Source of the DNA: Xanthomonas melonis
GTDB taxonomy: Bacteria; Pseudomonadota; Gammaproteobacteria; Xanthomonadales; Xanthomonadaceae
Assembly (NCBI RefSeq): GCF_020783655.1
Contig: NZ_JAJGQH010000001.1
Span: 354,559 to 418,558 of the forward strand
DNA length: 64,000 nt
Direction of reading: 5' to 3'
Numbering within the stretch: position 1 is the stretch's first letter; each line of letters starts with the position of its first letter. Both the position numbers and the translations under genes were made by a program. The notes beneath the pieces were generated by a model. It had not been told where the DNA came from. It saw only the letters and a list, made by a program, of their open reading frames with translations, and did no database searches. Shown here piece by piece: positions 53,729-62,981 of this stretch.

Positions 53729-56515
53729 TCAGCCGGCAATCACCAACCGTGCGCCCAGCCGCATGCCGGCCTCGGCCTCGCGCAGCCATTGCGCCATATC
53801 GCGCGGCGATAGCGGGCGCGAGTAGAAATAGCCCTGGATCTCATCGCAGCCCTGCTGGCGCAGCAAGGCATCTTCCTGCACGGTTTCCACGCCCTCGGCG
53901 ACCACCTGCATGCCCAGGGCGTGGCCCAGATGCACGATGGCCTGGGTGACCTCGGCCGTGTTGGCATCGTCGAGCATGCCCTGCACGAAACTGCGGTCGA
54001 TCTTGAGGCGCTGCACCGGAAACCGATTGAGATAATGCAGGTTCGAAAAGCCGGTGCCGAAGTCGTCCACTGCCAGCAAGACGCCATTCTGCTCGAACAG
54101 TTCGAAGCAGCGGCGCAGCGAGTCGGAGTCGCGGATCAGGGCCGATTCGGTCAGCTCCAGCTCCAGCCGCGATGGCGGCCAGCCGTTGTCGCGGCAGATC
54201 TCCAGCACGCGCTCGGCGAAACCGCGCTCGCGCAATTGCACCGCCGAGACGTTGACGGCGATACGGCTGAAATTGAGTCCGGCGCGGTCCCAGACGACGG
54301 CCTGGCGACAGGCCTCGCCGATGGCCCATTCGCCGAGTCGCACGATCTCGCCGCATTCCTCGGCGATGGGAATGAACTCGGCCGGGCTGCACAGCCCGTG
54401 GCCTGGGCGATTCCAGCGCATCAACGCTTCGATCGCCGGCGAGGTATCGCCAACGGTATTGACCAGCGGCTGGTAGACCAGGGTGAATTCTTCGCGCTCG
54501 AGCGCGCCTTGCAGCGCGTGCTCCAGTTCCAGGCGCCGCTGCGCCCGCATCAGCACGTCCTGGCTGTAGTAATGGAAGGTGTTGCGGCCCGATTCCTTGG
54601 CCGCGTACATCGCCGCATCGGCGGCGCGCAGCAGGCTGTCGAAGTCGGACAGGCCCTCGCCCTGCAGGGCGATGCCGATGCTGGCACCGAGCTTGAGGGT
54701 GACATGATCCTTGCGCAGCGGTTCGCCCAGCGCGCTGATCAGCTTGCGCGCCACGTGACCGGCATCTTCCGGCTCGGACAGGTCGCGCAACAACACGATG
54801 AATTCGTCGTCGCTGAAGCGGCCGAACAAATCGCTGTTGCGCAGATGCTGGTGCAGGCGCGTGGAGGCCAGCTTGAGCAAGGTGTCGCCGGTGGCGTGGC
54901 CGAAGGAGTCGTTGATGCTCTTGAAACCGTCCAGATCCACCAGCAGCATCGCCAGCACCTGGCCGCGCTCATGCGCTTCGCGGATGGCGTTCTCGGCCTG
55001 CTCGCGCAACAGGAAGCGGTTGGGCAGGCCGGTCAGGCGGTCGTAATGCGCCAGCAACTCGATGCGCTCGTTGGCTTCGCGCTCGCGGGTCACGTCGCGG
55101 AACAGCGCCACGAAGCGTGGCGGCAGGCCTTCGCGACGATCCAGTTCGATCAATACCTGCACCCAGATACGCTGGCCGGAATTGCGATAGAAGCACAGCT
55201 CCAGTTGCTCGGGCAGGCCGCCGTCGGAAATGCGCAACAGTGCCGCTTCGAAAGCGTCACGCGAATCCTGGGTGTACAGCGCAAGCGCCTGTTCCAGGGT
55301 GATGGTCTCCTTGCGCAGACCGTGGATGCGGTAGCACTCCTCGGTCCACTGCATGCGGCGGGTATCGACTTCGATTTCGCAGCCGCCGATCTTGCCCAGC
55401 GCGGAGACGCGGTTGAGCAACTCGGTCCGCCAACGGATCAAGGCATCGGTCTGGCGTTGCTCGGTCACGTTCTGCAACTGGCCAAGGACGCGTACCATGC
55501 TGCCGTCGCCGTCGAACACCGGCTGCGCCCACACCCGCAGATGATGCGGGTTGACGCCCAGCAGGCCGTTGACCTCCAGTTCGAAATGCACCGGCAGGCC
55601 TTCGTGCTTGATCTTGCGCCAGGCACTGCGCAGCTGCGCAAGCGAAGTGCGGGCAAGCAGACGCAGCAGGTCGCGGATGCCGTGCAGGCGCAGCCCGGCG
55701 ATCCCGAGCTGCTGCAGGAAATCCGGCGAGACCCACAGCTGGTCCTTCAACGCATCCCAGCTCCAGCTGCCCATGCTGGCGATGCGCTGGGCTTCTTCGA
55801 GCTGGGCCTGTTGTTCGCGTAGTTGCTGTTCGAGCAGCTTGTGATGATGCACGTCGGTATGGGTGCCGACCATGCGCAATGGACGGCCATCGGCGGTGCG
55901 CGAGACGACGCGGCCGCGATCGAGAATCCAGCGCCATTGGCCATCGTGCTGACGCAGGCGGAATTCGGCCACGTAGGTATCGGTGTGGCCCTCCAGATGC
56001 GCCTGCACCGCGGCGCTGACGTGCGCATGATCGTCGGGATGGATCAGCCCGGACAATGCGGTGAGATTGTTCGGCAGCGGTTGCTCGGAGTAACCGAGCA
56101 TGCGGGTCCAGCGTTCGGAGCGGTACACCACGTCGGCCGGGATATCCCAGTCCCACAACCCATGGTCGGCGCTGTCCAGTCCGATTTCCCAGCGACTGGT
56201 GCCATCGGCGCCCAGCGGTTCGGGAATGCTCAAGGTGAATGCCATCACCTGGCCATGCTCGTCGCAGACCGCGCGCAGCCAGCCTTCCAGCCGCCCGCCG
56301 CCGGTTCCGGGCAGGACGCAGGCGGCCATGCCGCCGCCGGCCGCCACCTGGGCGCGACTGCTGTCCAGCACCTCGGCATATGCCGCAAGGGTTGCCGGCA
56401 GCCCGAGCGACTGCGCAACACGGTTGGCCGCCAGGGGCTGGCCATGCGCATCCAACAGCACCACCGCTGAGGTCAGCGGGTGCTGGAGCATGCTTGCAAT
56501 GACGCCTGAGTCCAC
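53729..56515 (-). CDS. PAS-GGDEF-EAL c-di-GMP signalling protein
   Basis: A 928-residue soluble protein. At least three PAS-like domains (about 105-225, 240-355, 375-480) precede a GGDEF domain (about 485-650) and an EAL domain (about 665-910). The GGDEF signature is changed to SDDEF at 568-572, so cyclase activity is doubtful, but an RxxD I-site (RNSD, 559-562) remains five residues before it. The EAL domain is complete: E696 in EAL, N755, ELTE near 787-790, DDFGTG (817-822), K838 and AEGVE. It is therefore most likely a sensor-regulated c-di-GMP phosphodiesterase. GTG start at 56515, with GGAG upstream; convergent with nothing nearby and divergent from the PAS kinase. Confidence 0.9.
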   Translation of the reverse strand: MDSGVIASMLQHPLTSAVVLLDAHGQPLAANRVAQSLGLPATLAAYAEVLDSSRAQVAAGGGMAACVLPGTGGGRLEGWLRAVCDEHGQVMAFTLSIPEPLGADGTSRWEIGLDSADHGLWDWDIPADVVYRSERWTRMLGYSEQPLPNNLTALSGLIHPDDHAHVSAAVQAHLEGHTDTYVAEFRLRQHDGQWRWILDRGRVVSRTADGRPLRMVGTHTDVHHHKLLEQQLREQQAQLEEAQRIASMGSWSWDALKDQLWVSPDFLQQLGIAGLRLHGIRDLLRLLARTSLAQLRSAWRKIKHEGLPVHFELEVNGLLGVNPHHLRVWAQPVFDGDGSMVRVLGQLQNVTEQRQTDALIRWRTELLNRVSALGKIGGCEIEVDTRRMQWTEECYRIHGLRKETITLEQALALYTQDSRDAFEAALLRISDGGLPEQLELCFYRNSGQRIWVQVLIELDRREGLPPRFVALFRDVTREREANERIELLAHYDRLTGLPNRFLLREQAENAIREAHERGQVLAMLLVDLDGFKSINDSFGHATGDTLLKLASTRLHQHLRNSDLFGRFSDDEFIVLLRDLSEPEDAGHVARKLISALGEPLRKDHVTLKLGASIGIALQGEGLSDFDSLLRAADAAMYAAKESGRNTFHYYSQDVLMRAQRRLELEHALQGALEREEFTLVYQPLVNTVGDTSPAIEALMRWNRPGHGLCSPAEFIPIAEECGEIVRLGEWAIGEACRQAVVWDRAGLNFSRIAVNVSAVQLRERGFAERVLEICRDNGWPPSRLELELTESALIRDSDSLRRCFELFEQNGVLLAVDDFGTGFSNLHYLNRFPVQRLKIDRSFVQGMLDDANTAEVTQAIVHLGHALGMQVVAEGVETVQEDALLRQQGCDEIQGYFYSRPLSPRDMAQWLREAEAGMRLGARLVIAG

Positions 56516-56634
56516 TCTGGAACACTCCGAAGGATCGCCCCCTGGCTCGGGGTCGCAATGGATAACGGCCGTTCGGCGGATTAGTTGAGGCGTCCGTTTC
56601 CGGTACGACCGAACCGGACCGAGTTACGGCTAAG

Positions 56635-58767
56635 ATGGTTCCATCGCCCGCTCCAAAGGTCGTTCGCGGACCCATGCACCAACCTGTCGCCGCGCCCGCG
56701 TTTTCGTCCCCTCCCGTGTCCTGCCTGCGCCTGGCCGAGCGCCTGAATCAAGGGTTGTGGACCCTCACCGGGCTGTACCTGCTGGTCGGAGTGGCCTGGT
56801 TGCTGGTGGGCAACCGGCTGCTCAGCCTGGCCGGGGCCGCTACCCCGGAACGCTGGTCCGATGCCAGCTTCCTGCTGCTGTCGAGCATTGCCATCCATCT
56901 GGTCCTGCGCCGCTTCGCGACCAAGATCGTGGACGAACATGCGCAACTGGCGCAGTCCGAAGCGCTGCTGAAAGCCAAGTTCCTGGCGCTGCCCAGCCCG
57001 GCCTTCATCTACGACCTGGCGACCATGCGCATCCTCGATGCCAACCCGGCGGCGCTGGAGTTCTTCGGCTGGGAACGCGACGAGTTCCTGCAGCAGACCT
57101 TGCAGGCCATCTGGCCCAATGCCGATGGCGACCGGCTGGAAGAGATCATCACGCAGATCCGCGGCAAGGGCGACACCACCTGCGTCTTGAACGAAGACCT
57201 GCTGACGCGCAACGGTCCACGGCACGTGGAAGTGCGTAGCAACCAGCTGCACCTGTCCAGCGGCCCTGCCCGGCTGGTGGTCACCGTGGACCGTAGCGAG
57301 GAGCGGCAGGCGCAACACCTGCGCGACGAAGCACTGGAGCGACTGGAAGAAGCACAGGGCATCGCACGGCTGGGCTCGTGGCAGCTGGATCGGGAAACCG
57401 GCCTCGGTCGCTATTCGCCGGCGGTGTACCGCCTGCTGGGACGCAGCGTGCCGATGCATCGGCGCGAGCATCGGCTGGAAGAGCTGCTGACCGCCTCCGA
57501 TACCGCCACCCAGACCCGGATCGAACGCATGATCGAGGACATGTGCACCGGCGGCGAGGTGCAGATCGACGTGCTGCTGCCGTTGACCGGCGGCGATTCG
57601 CAACCGCGCACCGTGCACCTGCGTGCCGAGAGCGTGACTGCCCCCGGCGGCGCGCGGTATGTGCACGGCACCCTGCAGGACGTGAGCGAGCGCGAACAGT
57701 CGCGCCGCCTGTTGCGCGAGCGCGAAGAACAGTTTCGTGAGCTGGTACGGGTGTTGCCGGACGGGGTGCTGATCCTGGCCGACGAACACGTGATGTATGC
57801 CAATGCGGCCGGCTCGATCCAGTTCGGATTCCAGGGCGAGACCATTCTGGGCGAACCGCTGCAGACCCTGGTCAGCGACAACGACCTGCCGCTGGTGCGC
57901 GACTACCTGCGCGCCGGCAGCGACCGCAACGAGCCGGTGTCCAGTGCACGGGCGATGCGGCGGCGCGACGGCAGCACCTTCTATGCGGGCCTATCGGCCG
58001 GCGATATCCGTTATGGCGGACGGAGCTGCAAGCTGCTGGTGGTGCGCGATCTGAGCGAACCCGAACGCATGCGCGACGCGCTGGCCGAGAGCAACGCCGA
58101 ACTGCAGGCGATGGCCAAGCGGCTGTTTTCGCTGCAGGAGGACGAGCGCCGCGCCATTTCGCGCGACCTGCACGACGACATCGGCCAGGCGATCACTGCG
58201 ATGAAGCTGTCCGCACATGCGGCGCTGGACGAAGCCGATCCGGAGGCGCGCCGCGAAGACCTGCTGGAAGTCGTGTCGCTGGCCGACAGCACGGTGACCA
58301 AGTTGCGCAACCTGTCGATGCTGTTGCGCCCGCCGCAACTGGATGCGCTGGGCCTGGAAGCGGCATTGCGCTGGCAGGCGTCGATGCTGTTCCGGGCCTC
58401 GCAGGTGCGGCTGGAGCTGGATATCCAGGCGCTGGAAGTGCGCCCCGGCAGCGAGATCGAACAGGCCTGTTTCCGGATCGCGCAGGAAAGCCTGACCAAT
58501 GCGCTGCGCCATGCCTGCGCAGGCGAAGTGCGCATGCGCCTGCATTCGATCGATAGCGAAAGTTTCGCCCTGGAAGTCAGCGACGATGGCGATGGCTTCG
58601 AGCCCGAAGGCCCGCGCGGACTGGGGCTGATCGTGATGCGTGAGCGTGCGCAAACCGTCGGTGGGGCGCTCGCGATAGAATCGGCTCCCGGAGCAGGCAC
58701 GCGCGTGACGTTGCGCCTGCCCTATCACCCGGTCGGCGAGTCCGTCCACGAAGATGGTGGACATTGA
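56635..58767 (+). CDS. PAS-domain sensor histidine kinase (HisKA_3 type)
   Basis: A 710-residue membrane kinase. Two transmembrane helices (about 42-60 and 77-93), three PAS domains (about 115-220, 240-350, 365-472), then a NarX/DegS-type dimerisation domain with phospho-His513 in AISRDLHDDIGQAI. The HATPase domain follows (FRIAQESLTNALRHA; SDDGDGF; GLGLIVMRER). HisKA_3 kinases normally pair with regulators carrying a receiver. The next gene, three bases downstream, encodes such a protein with GGDEF-EAL (RavR type), so they likely form one two-component system. It may be RavA or RavS of Xanthomonas; which one is not decided here. ATG at 56635; an ATG at 56674 is also possible. Confidence 0.88.
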   Translation: MVPSPAPKVVRGPMHQPVAAPAFSSPPVSCLRLAERLNQGLWTLTGLYLLVGVAWLLVGNRLLSLAGAATPERWSDASFLLLSSIAIHLVLRRFATKIVDEHAQLAQSEALLKAKFLALPSPAFIYDLATMRILDANPAALEFFGWERDEFLQQTLQAIWPNADGDRLEEIITQIRGKGDTTCVLNEDLLTRNGPRHVEVRSNQLHLSSGPARLVVTVDRSEERQAQHLRDEALERLEEAQGIARLGSWQLDRETGLGRYSPAVYRLLGRSVPMHRREHRLEELLTASDTATQTRIERMIEDMCTGGEVQIDVLLPLTGGDSQPRTVHLRAESVTAPGGARYVHGTLQDVSEREQSRRLLREREEQFRELVRVLPDGVLILADEHVMYANAAGSIQFGFQGETILGEPLQTLVSDNDLPLVRDYLRAGSDRNEPVSSARAMRRRDGSTFYAGLSAGDIRYGGRSCKLLVVRDLSEPERMRDALAESNAELQAMAKRLFSLQEDERRAISRDLHDDIGQAITAMKLSAHAALDEADPEARREDLLEVVSLADSTVTKLRNLSMLLRPPQLDALGLEAALRWQASMLFRASQVRLELDIQALEVRPGSEIEQACFRIAQESLTNALRHACAGEVRMRLHSIDSESFALEVSDDGDGFEPEGPRGLGLIVMRERAQTVGGALAIESAPGAGTRVTLRLPYHPVGESVHEDGGH

Positions 58768-58770
58768 GTC

Positions 58771-60492
58771 ATGTGGAACCCTGTGATCCCGCCCGGACTG
58801 GAAATCGTCAAGCCGACCCGGCTGGGCGCGGGTAACCCCGAGCTGTTGCACCTGGTGGACGCGGCCGCTTCCGGCGGCGCGCCATTGATGATCTTCCACG
58901 TCGATATCGACCATTTCGCCTCGATCAACGAGAACATGAGTGGCGAGGTCGGCGATCAGGCGCTGACCCTGGCCGCGCGCCGGCTGCAGGAATTCCTGGG
59001 GACGCGCGGCCGGCTGTGGCGCCACGGCAGCGACGAGATGGTGATCGTGGCGGTGCGCCGCGACGACACGCCGTTGCCGGAGGATTTCGCCGAAGAGATC
59101 CGCCAGCAACTGGAGCTGCCGCTGTCGGTGCTGCCGTACACCTTGTTCATGACCGGCAAGGTCGGTATCAGCCTGTGCCCGGAACACTCGACCTCGCTGT
59201 CCACCCTGCTCGACTACGCCGAGGAAGCCAGCTACCAGGCCGCGCGCGAAGGCGGCAACACGGTGCGGCTGTACACGCGCAACTCCGCCACCAACGCACA
59301 CAGCGAGAGCATCATCGCGCGACAGATCGTCGACGCCATTCCGCATGGCGAATTGCGCCTGCGCTACCAGCCGCTGGTGAGCGCGCGCGATGGCCGCATC
59401 GTCGGCATGGAAGCGCTGCTGCGCTGGCAGTCGCCGACCCTGGGCATGCTGGTGCCGGAGCGCTTCATGCGCACCGCCGAGCGCCTGGGCGTGATCGTGC
59501 AGATCGGCGAATGGGTGCTGCAGAACGCGGTGCGCCAGGCGCGGCTGTGGCGCGACCAGGGCTTCGACGATTTCAGCATCGCGGTCAATGTGTCCACACT
59601 GCAGCTGCTGCGCCCGGGCTTCTTCAACGAAGTGATGGCGATGCTGCAGACCGCTGGCGTGCCGGCACAGTTCGTCACGCTGGAGATCAACGAAAGCGCG
59701 TTGACCAACAACGTCAACTTCGTCCACGAGACGATGGCCAACCTGCGCAATGAAGGCATCAGCCTGAGCCTGGACAACTTCGGCACCGGCGACTCCAGCC
59801 TCAGCGCGTTGGTGCGCTACCCGGTGGACCGGCTGAAGATCGACCGCAGCTTCATCAAGAGCGCGCCGGCCGGCAGCCGCGAGGCGGCGATCGCACGCGC
59901 AATCATCGCCATGGGCCACCAGCTCGGTATGACGGTCATTGCCAATGGCGTGGAATCGCAGGCACAGCTGGGCTTTCTGCGCCGCAACGACTGCGACATC
60001 TTCCAGGGCTACCTGTTCGGCGAACCGATGTCAGCCGAGTCGGCCGGCATGGCGTTGCGCCGGCGCTACCTGCGCCCGGAATCGTTCGCCGAGAGCCGCC
60101 CCGACCGTACGCTGTTGCTGCTGGACGACGAGGAAAACGTGCTGCGCTCGCTGGTACGCTTGTTCCGTCGCGACGGCTACCGGATCCTGGCGGCTGGCAA
60201 CGTGCGCGACGCCTTCGACCTGCTGGCCACCAACGATGTGCAGGTGATCCTCTCCGACCAGCGCATGAGCGACATGAGCGGTACCGAGTTCCTGGGCCGG
60301 GTCAAGATGCTCTACCCCGATACCGTGCGTCTGGTGCTGTCCGGCTACACCGATCTGGCCACTGTCACCGAAGCGATCAACCGCGGCGCGATCTACCGCT
60401 TCCTGACCAAGCCCTGGAACGACGACGAACTGCGCGAGCACATCCGCCAGGCATTCCGCACGCATGACGAGCTGCGTAACGGCCGGGAATAG
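58771..60492 (+). CDS. ravR: RavR-type GGDEF-EAL-receiver response regulator
   Basis: A 573-residue protein with GGDEF-like (1-170), EAL (175-430) and C-terminal receiver (445-565) domains. The receiver is intact: acidic D452-D453, phospho-acceptor D496 in LSDQRM, S524 and K547. The GGDEF signature is replaced by HGSDE (85-89), so it is probably not a cyclase. In the EAL domain E214 is present, but DDFGTG reads DNFGTG (335-340) and AEGVE reads ANGVE (391-395). In Xanthomonas campestris, RavR lowers c-di-GMP and controls virulence factors with RavS. Gene symbol is assigned from this architecture and the flagellar neighbourhood. Spacing to the kinase gene is 3 bp. Confidence 0.85.
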   Translation: MWNPVIPPGLEIVKPTRLGAGNPELLHLVDAAASGGAPLMIFHVDIDHFASINENMSGEVGDQALTLAARRLQEFLGTRGRLWRHGSDEMVIVAVRRDDTPLPEDFAEEIRQQLELPLSVLPYTLFMTGKVGISLCPEHSTSLSTLLDYAEEASYQAAREGGNTVRLYTRNSATNAHSESIIARQIVDAIPHGELRLRYQPLVSARDGRIVGMEALLRWQSPTLGMLVPERFMRTAERLGVIVQIGEWVLQNAVRQARLWRDQGFDDFSIAVNVSTLQLLRPGFFNEVMAMLQTAGVPAQFVTLEINESALTNNVNFVHETMANLRNEGISLSLDNFGTGDSSLSALVRYPVDRLKIDRSFIKSAPAGSREAAIARAIIAMGHQLGMTVIANGVESQAQLGFLRRNDCDIFQGYLFGEPMSAESAGMALRRRYLRPESFAESRPDRTLLLLDDEENVLRSLVRLFRRDGYRILAAGNVRDAFDLLATNDVQVILSDQRMSDMSGTEFLGRVKMLYPDTVRLVLSGYTDLATVTEAINRGAIYRFLTKPWNDDELREHIRQAFRTHDELRNGRE

Positions 60493-60596
60493 GGATTCGG
60501 GATTCGGGATTCGCAAGAGCTTGGCTTTGACGAATCCCGACTGCCGAATCCCAGCTCCTCAACGAATCCCCAATCCCCAATCCCCAATCCCAGCGC
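60492..60596. repeat. GGGATTC repeat between convergent ravR and kinase genes
   Basis: Three direct copies of GGGATTC (60492-60512) are followed by inverted GAATCCC copies at about 60532, 60546 and 60564, then AATCCCC repeats to about 60596. The first copy overlaps the ravR stop codon. The two arms can pair into a hairpin. It lies at the junction of converging genes and may help end both transcripts. Confidence 0.75.
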
Positions 60597-60603
60597 GTCA
60601 GCG

Positions 60604-61830
60604 CTACTTCGGCTGCCGGATCGGTAGCACGATGCGGAAGCTGGCGCCCTGCCCCGGGACGCTTTCCACGTCGATGCGGCCGTGATGCTTGTTGATGATG
60701 CCGTAGGAGATCGACAGGCCCAGGCCGGTACCGCTGCCCACCGGCTTGGTGGTGAAGAACGGATCGAAGATGCGCTGCAACAGATCCGGCGCGATGCCGG
60801 CGCCACTGTCCTGGAACTGGATCCACACGTTCTCGGCCTCGTCGCGGCCGGTGGTGACGGTGATCGTGCCGCGCTCGGCGATGGCCTGGCCGGCGTTGAG
60901 CAGCATGTTCATGTACACCTGGTTGAGCTCGGACGGCAGACACTCCACCAGCGGCAGGTCGGCGTAGTTGCGTTCCAGGGTGACCTTGTACTTGAGCTCG
61001 TTCCAGATGATGTTGATGGTGGATTCGAGACCGGCGTGCAGGTCGACCATCTTCCACGACTCGGAGCGGTCCGAGTACGAGAAGTCCTTGAGGTCGCGCA
61101 CGATGCGGGTCACCCGCTCGATGCCTTCGCGCGACTCGGACATCAGTTGCGGCAGATCGCGGCTGATGAAGTCGATGTCGGCCCGGTTGCGGATCTCGTC
61201 GATCTCAGGAATCAGCGCCTTCGGATCGGGCGCCTGCAACGCGCGCTCGTAGGCTTCGATCAGGGTGAACAGGCTGCGCAGGTATTCCTGCAGGCTGCCG
61301 AGGTTGGAGTGCACGTAACCGATCGGGTTATTGATCTCGTGGGCAACGCCTGCCGCCAACTGGCCGATGGAGGCCATTTTCTCGGACTGCAGCAGTTTGT
61401 CCTGTGCGCCGTTCAGACGCATATAGGCCTGACGCAGCTCCGCATGGCGCTGTTGCAGCTCGCGTTCGTAATCCTGCTGGCCTTCGATGTTGTGGAACAA
61501 CGCCAGGAAGTGGCCTACACCCTGCTCTTCGTTGTAGTACAGATGGGCGATGACAACACGGTCGGCCACCGGCAGGCTGCCGGTCCAGCTTCCTTTGCTG
61601 CGCGCCTGGTTGAGCGCATCCGAGGGCAGCACCTGCGAGATGCGCTCGCCCAGGTTGCGGTCGTCGGTGGGATCCTCCTTGCACAGGCTCTGCCGCGCGA
61701 TGGCGTTGGCCAGGATCAGTTGCCCGTCGGCGCGAAACAGCAGCACGCCCTCCAGCATCTGGTCGCCGAAGGCGCGTAGCGTGGTCGAAGACGGCAGCAA
61801 TGCTTGATTGAGGAAGAACTTGGCGGTCAC
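60604..61830 (-). CDS. PAS-domain sensor histidine kinase (HisKA type)
   Basis: A soluble kinase of about 408 residues. An N-terminal PAS-like region ([22 protein letters not shown]) and a coiled coil lead to a HisKA domain with phospho-His in [14 protein letters not shown]. The HATPase has [32 protein letters not shown] and [12 protein letters not shown]. It converges on ravR and may be the second partner (RavS/RavA) of that system. The start is uncertain: a GTG at 61830 (VTAKFFLNQ) is used; a GTG at 61914 is also in frame, and neither has a strong ribosome binding site. No transmembrane helix is seen. Confidence 0.85.
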   Translation of the reverse strand: MTAKFFLNQALLPSSTTLRAFGDQMLEGVLLFRADGQLILANAIARQSLCKEDPTDDRNLGERISQVLPSDALNQARSKGSWTGSLPVADRVVIAHLYYNEEQGVGHFLALFHNIEGQQDYERELQQRHAELRQAYMRLNGAQDKLLQSEKMASIGQLAAGVAHEINNPIGYVHSNLGSLQEYLRSLFTLIEAYERALQAPDPKALIPEIDEIRNRADIDFISRDLPQLMSESREGIERVTRIVRDLKDFSYSDRSESWKMVDLHAGLESTINIIWNELKYKVTLERNYADLPLVECLPSELNQVYMNMLLNAGQAIAERGTITVTTGRDEAENVWIQFQDSGAGIAPDLLQRIFDPFFTTKPVGSGTGLGLSISYGIINKHHGRIDVESVPGQGASFRIVLPIRQPK

Positions 61831-62255
61831 GGGACGAGGCTGCGGCGAGGACGGCTCAATATACGCCGAACCAGCAAGGCGCCATATCGCCCCTTGGTCG
61901 TAGATGGCTGCCACTGCAGCGCGGTTCCACCGCTACTCGCCAGGCACATCCAGCGCGTGCCGGGCTCTACGGTGACGGCTCCGTAACGGGGTCATACCGG
62001 CTCCCAGGGGCCGTCATCTGTGCAGCCGCGACGCTCCATCGGGCCGGATGCGGACAGGCCTTCATGCAGCGTGCCTGGGATGGCCAAGAGCGGCTACCGG
62101 ACGTAGCGAGCAGTCGTCAGGTGGGCGTGGACGCCGCGGAGCAGCCGGAGTGTACGAGTGATACGTGCCGACTCCGCGCACCGGCGCCCGCCCGGCGATG
62201 AGCGCAGTCGTTCTGTTGGGCCGCTAGAAAGCACGGGCGCACTGCGCCCCGGTGC
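61831..62255. other. 425-bp intergenic stretch
   Basis: No recognisable gene or repeat. It is expected to hold the kinase promoter. The flgN terminator hairpin is at its far end (62228-62255). Confidence 0.4.
62228..62255 (-). terminator. Terminator after flgN
   Basis: On the minus strand a GC stem (GCAC, two-base bulge, GGGCGCA pairing with TGCGCCC and GTGC) is followed by TTT. It begins immediately at the flgN stop codon. Confidence 0.65.
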
Positions 62256-62588
62256 TCAGGCGACGGCCAGTGAGCGCCCACCGCGCACGACGCTGGATTG
62301 GCCCTTGGCATCGTACGACGGCGCGCTTTCGGTGCGCCCCAGGTGCCGCAGTGCCCAGTTCACTTCCCGGCGGCGGCGTGCCAGCAGCGCGCCATTGGCA
62401 CGGTTGGCTTCGGCCAGCTCGCGCAGGCGGTCTTCCTCGCCCTCGGGCATCGCCGCTTCCAGCGCGCGCAGTGCCGACAGCTTGTCTTGCGTATGTCGCA
62501 TCAACCCATCGATGTCGTTCTCGAGTAATGCCTGGCGTTCGCCGGCCAGCGCATCGCTGAGACGTTGCAGGAACTCGTTCACGTTCAT
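62256..62588 (-). CDS. flgN: Flagellar export chaperone FlgN
   Basis: A 110-residue helical protein matching FlgN, the export chaperone for the hook-filament junction proteins FlgK and FlgL. Characteristic segments: NEFLQRLSDALAGERQALLENDIDGLM and LAEANRANGALLARRRREVNWALRHLG. It is the last gene of the flgA-flgM-flgN series and follows flgM by 15 bp. ATG at 62588. Confidence 0.9.
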   Translation of the reverse strand: MNVNEFLQRLSDALAGERQALLENDIDGLMRHTQDKLSALRALEAAMPEGEEDRLRELAEANRANGALLARRRREVNWALRHLGRTESAPSYDAKGQSSVVRGGRSLAVA

Positions 62589-62603
62589 CCTTTCAGGCTG
62601 GGA

Positions 62604-62915
62604 TCAACCCGCCAGTTGCTGATTCAGATCCATCATGCGGCTGGCGATGGCATCCGGGTTGATGGAGTAGCTGCCGTTCTGCAAGGCTTCCTTCACTGCC
62701 TGGACGCGACCGGTGTCGATCGCCGAGGACTGCGAAAGCTCGCGCTGCAGGTTCTGCAGGTTGGTGGCCTCGCCGGTCAGCTTGACGCTGTCGGTAGGCG
62801 GTGTGGCGGCAACCGGGGACGCGCGATCTTCGCCGGCCGAGGCGATCTTGCTGCTGGTGGCCGCGGTACGAAGGGTGGCAGCGGTCGGTAGATTGCCTTC
62901 GATTTTCTGGGTCAT
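62604..62915 (-). CDS. flgM: Anti-sigma-28 factor FlgM
   Basis: A 103-residue protein that binds FliA (sigma-28) until the hook is complete and it is exported. N-terminal disordered, Thr/Ala-rich region; C-terminal FlgM domain with VKLTGEATNLQNLQRELS, DTGRVQAVKEALQNGSYSINPDAIASRMM. A probable FliA promoter lies 30 bp upstream, giving the usual autoregulatory loop. ATG at 62915 with GGAG upstream. Confidence 0.93.
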   Translation of the reverse strand: MTQKIEGNLPTAATLRTAATSSKIASAGEDRASPVAATPPTDSVKLTGEATNLQNLQRELSQSSAIDTGRVQAVKEALQNGSYSINPDAIASRMMDLNQQLAG

Positions 62916-62944
62916 GTCAGGAACTCCTCTACAGGTCGTAGGGG

Positions 62945-62971
62945 ATAACGGCACCCAGAAAAAAAACTTTA
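62945..62971 (-). promoter_or_regulatory. Sigma-28 (FliA) promoter of flgMN
   Basis: On the minus strand TAAA, exactly 15 bases and GCCGTTAT occur between flgA and flgM. The sigma-28 consensus is TAAA-N15-GCCGATAA; six of eight -10 positions and all -35 positions match. The predicted start falls about 20 bp before the flgM ATG. Confidence 0.75.
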
Positions 62972-62981
62972 TAGAGAATTT

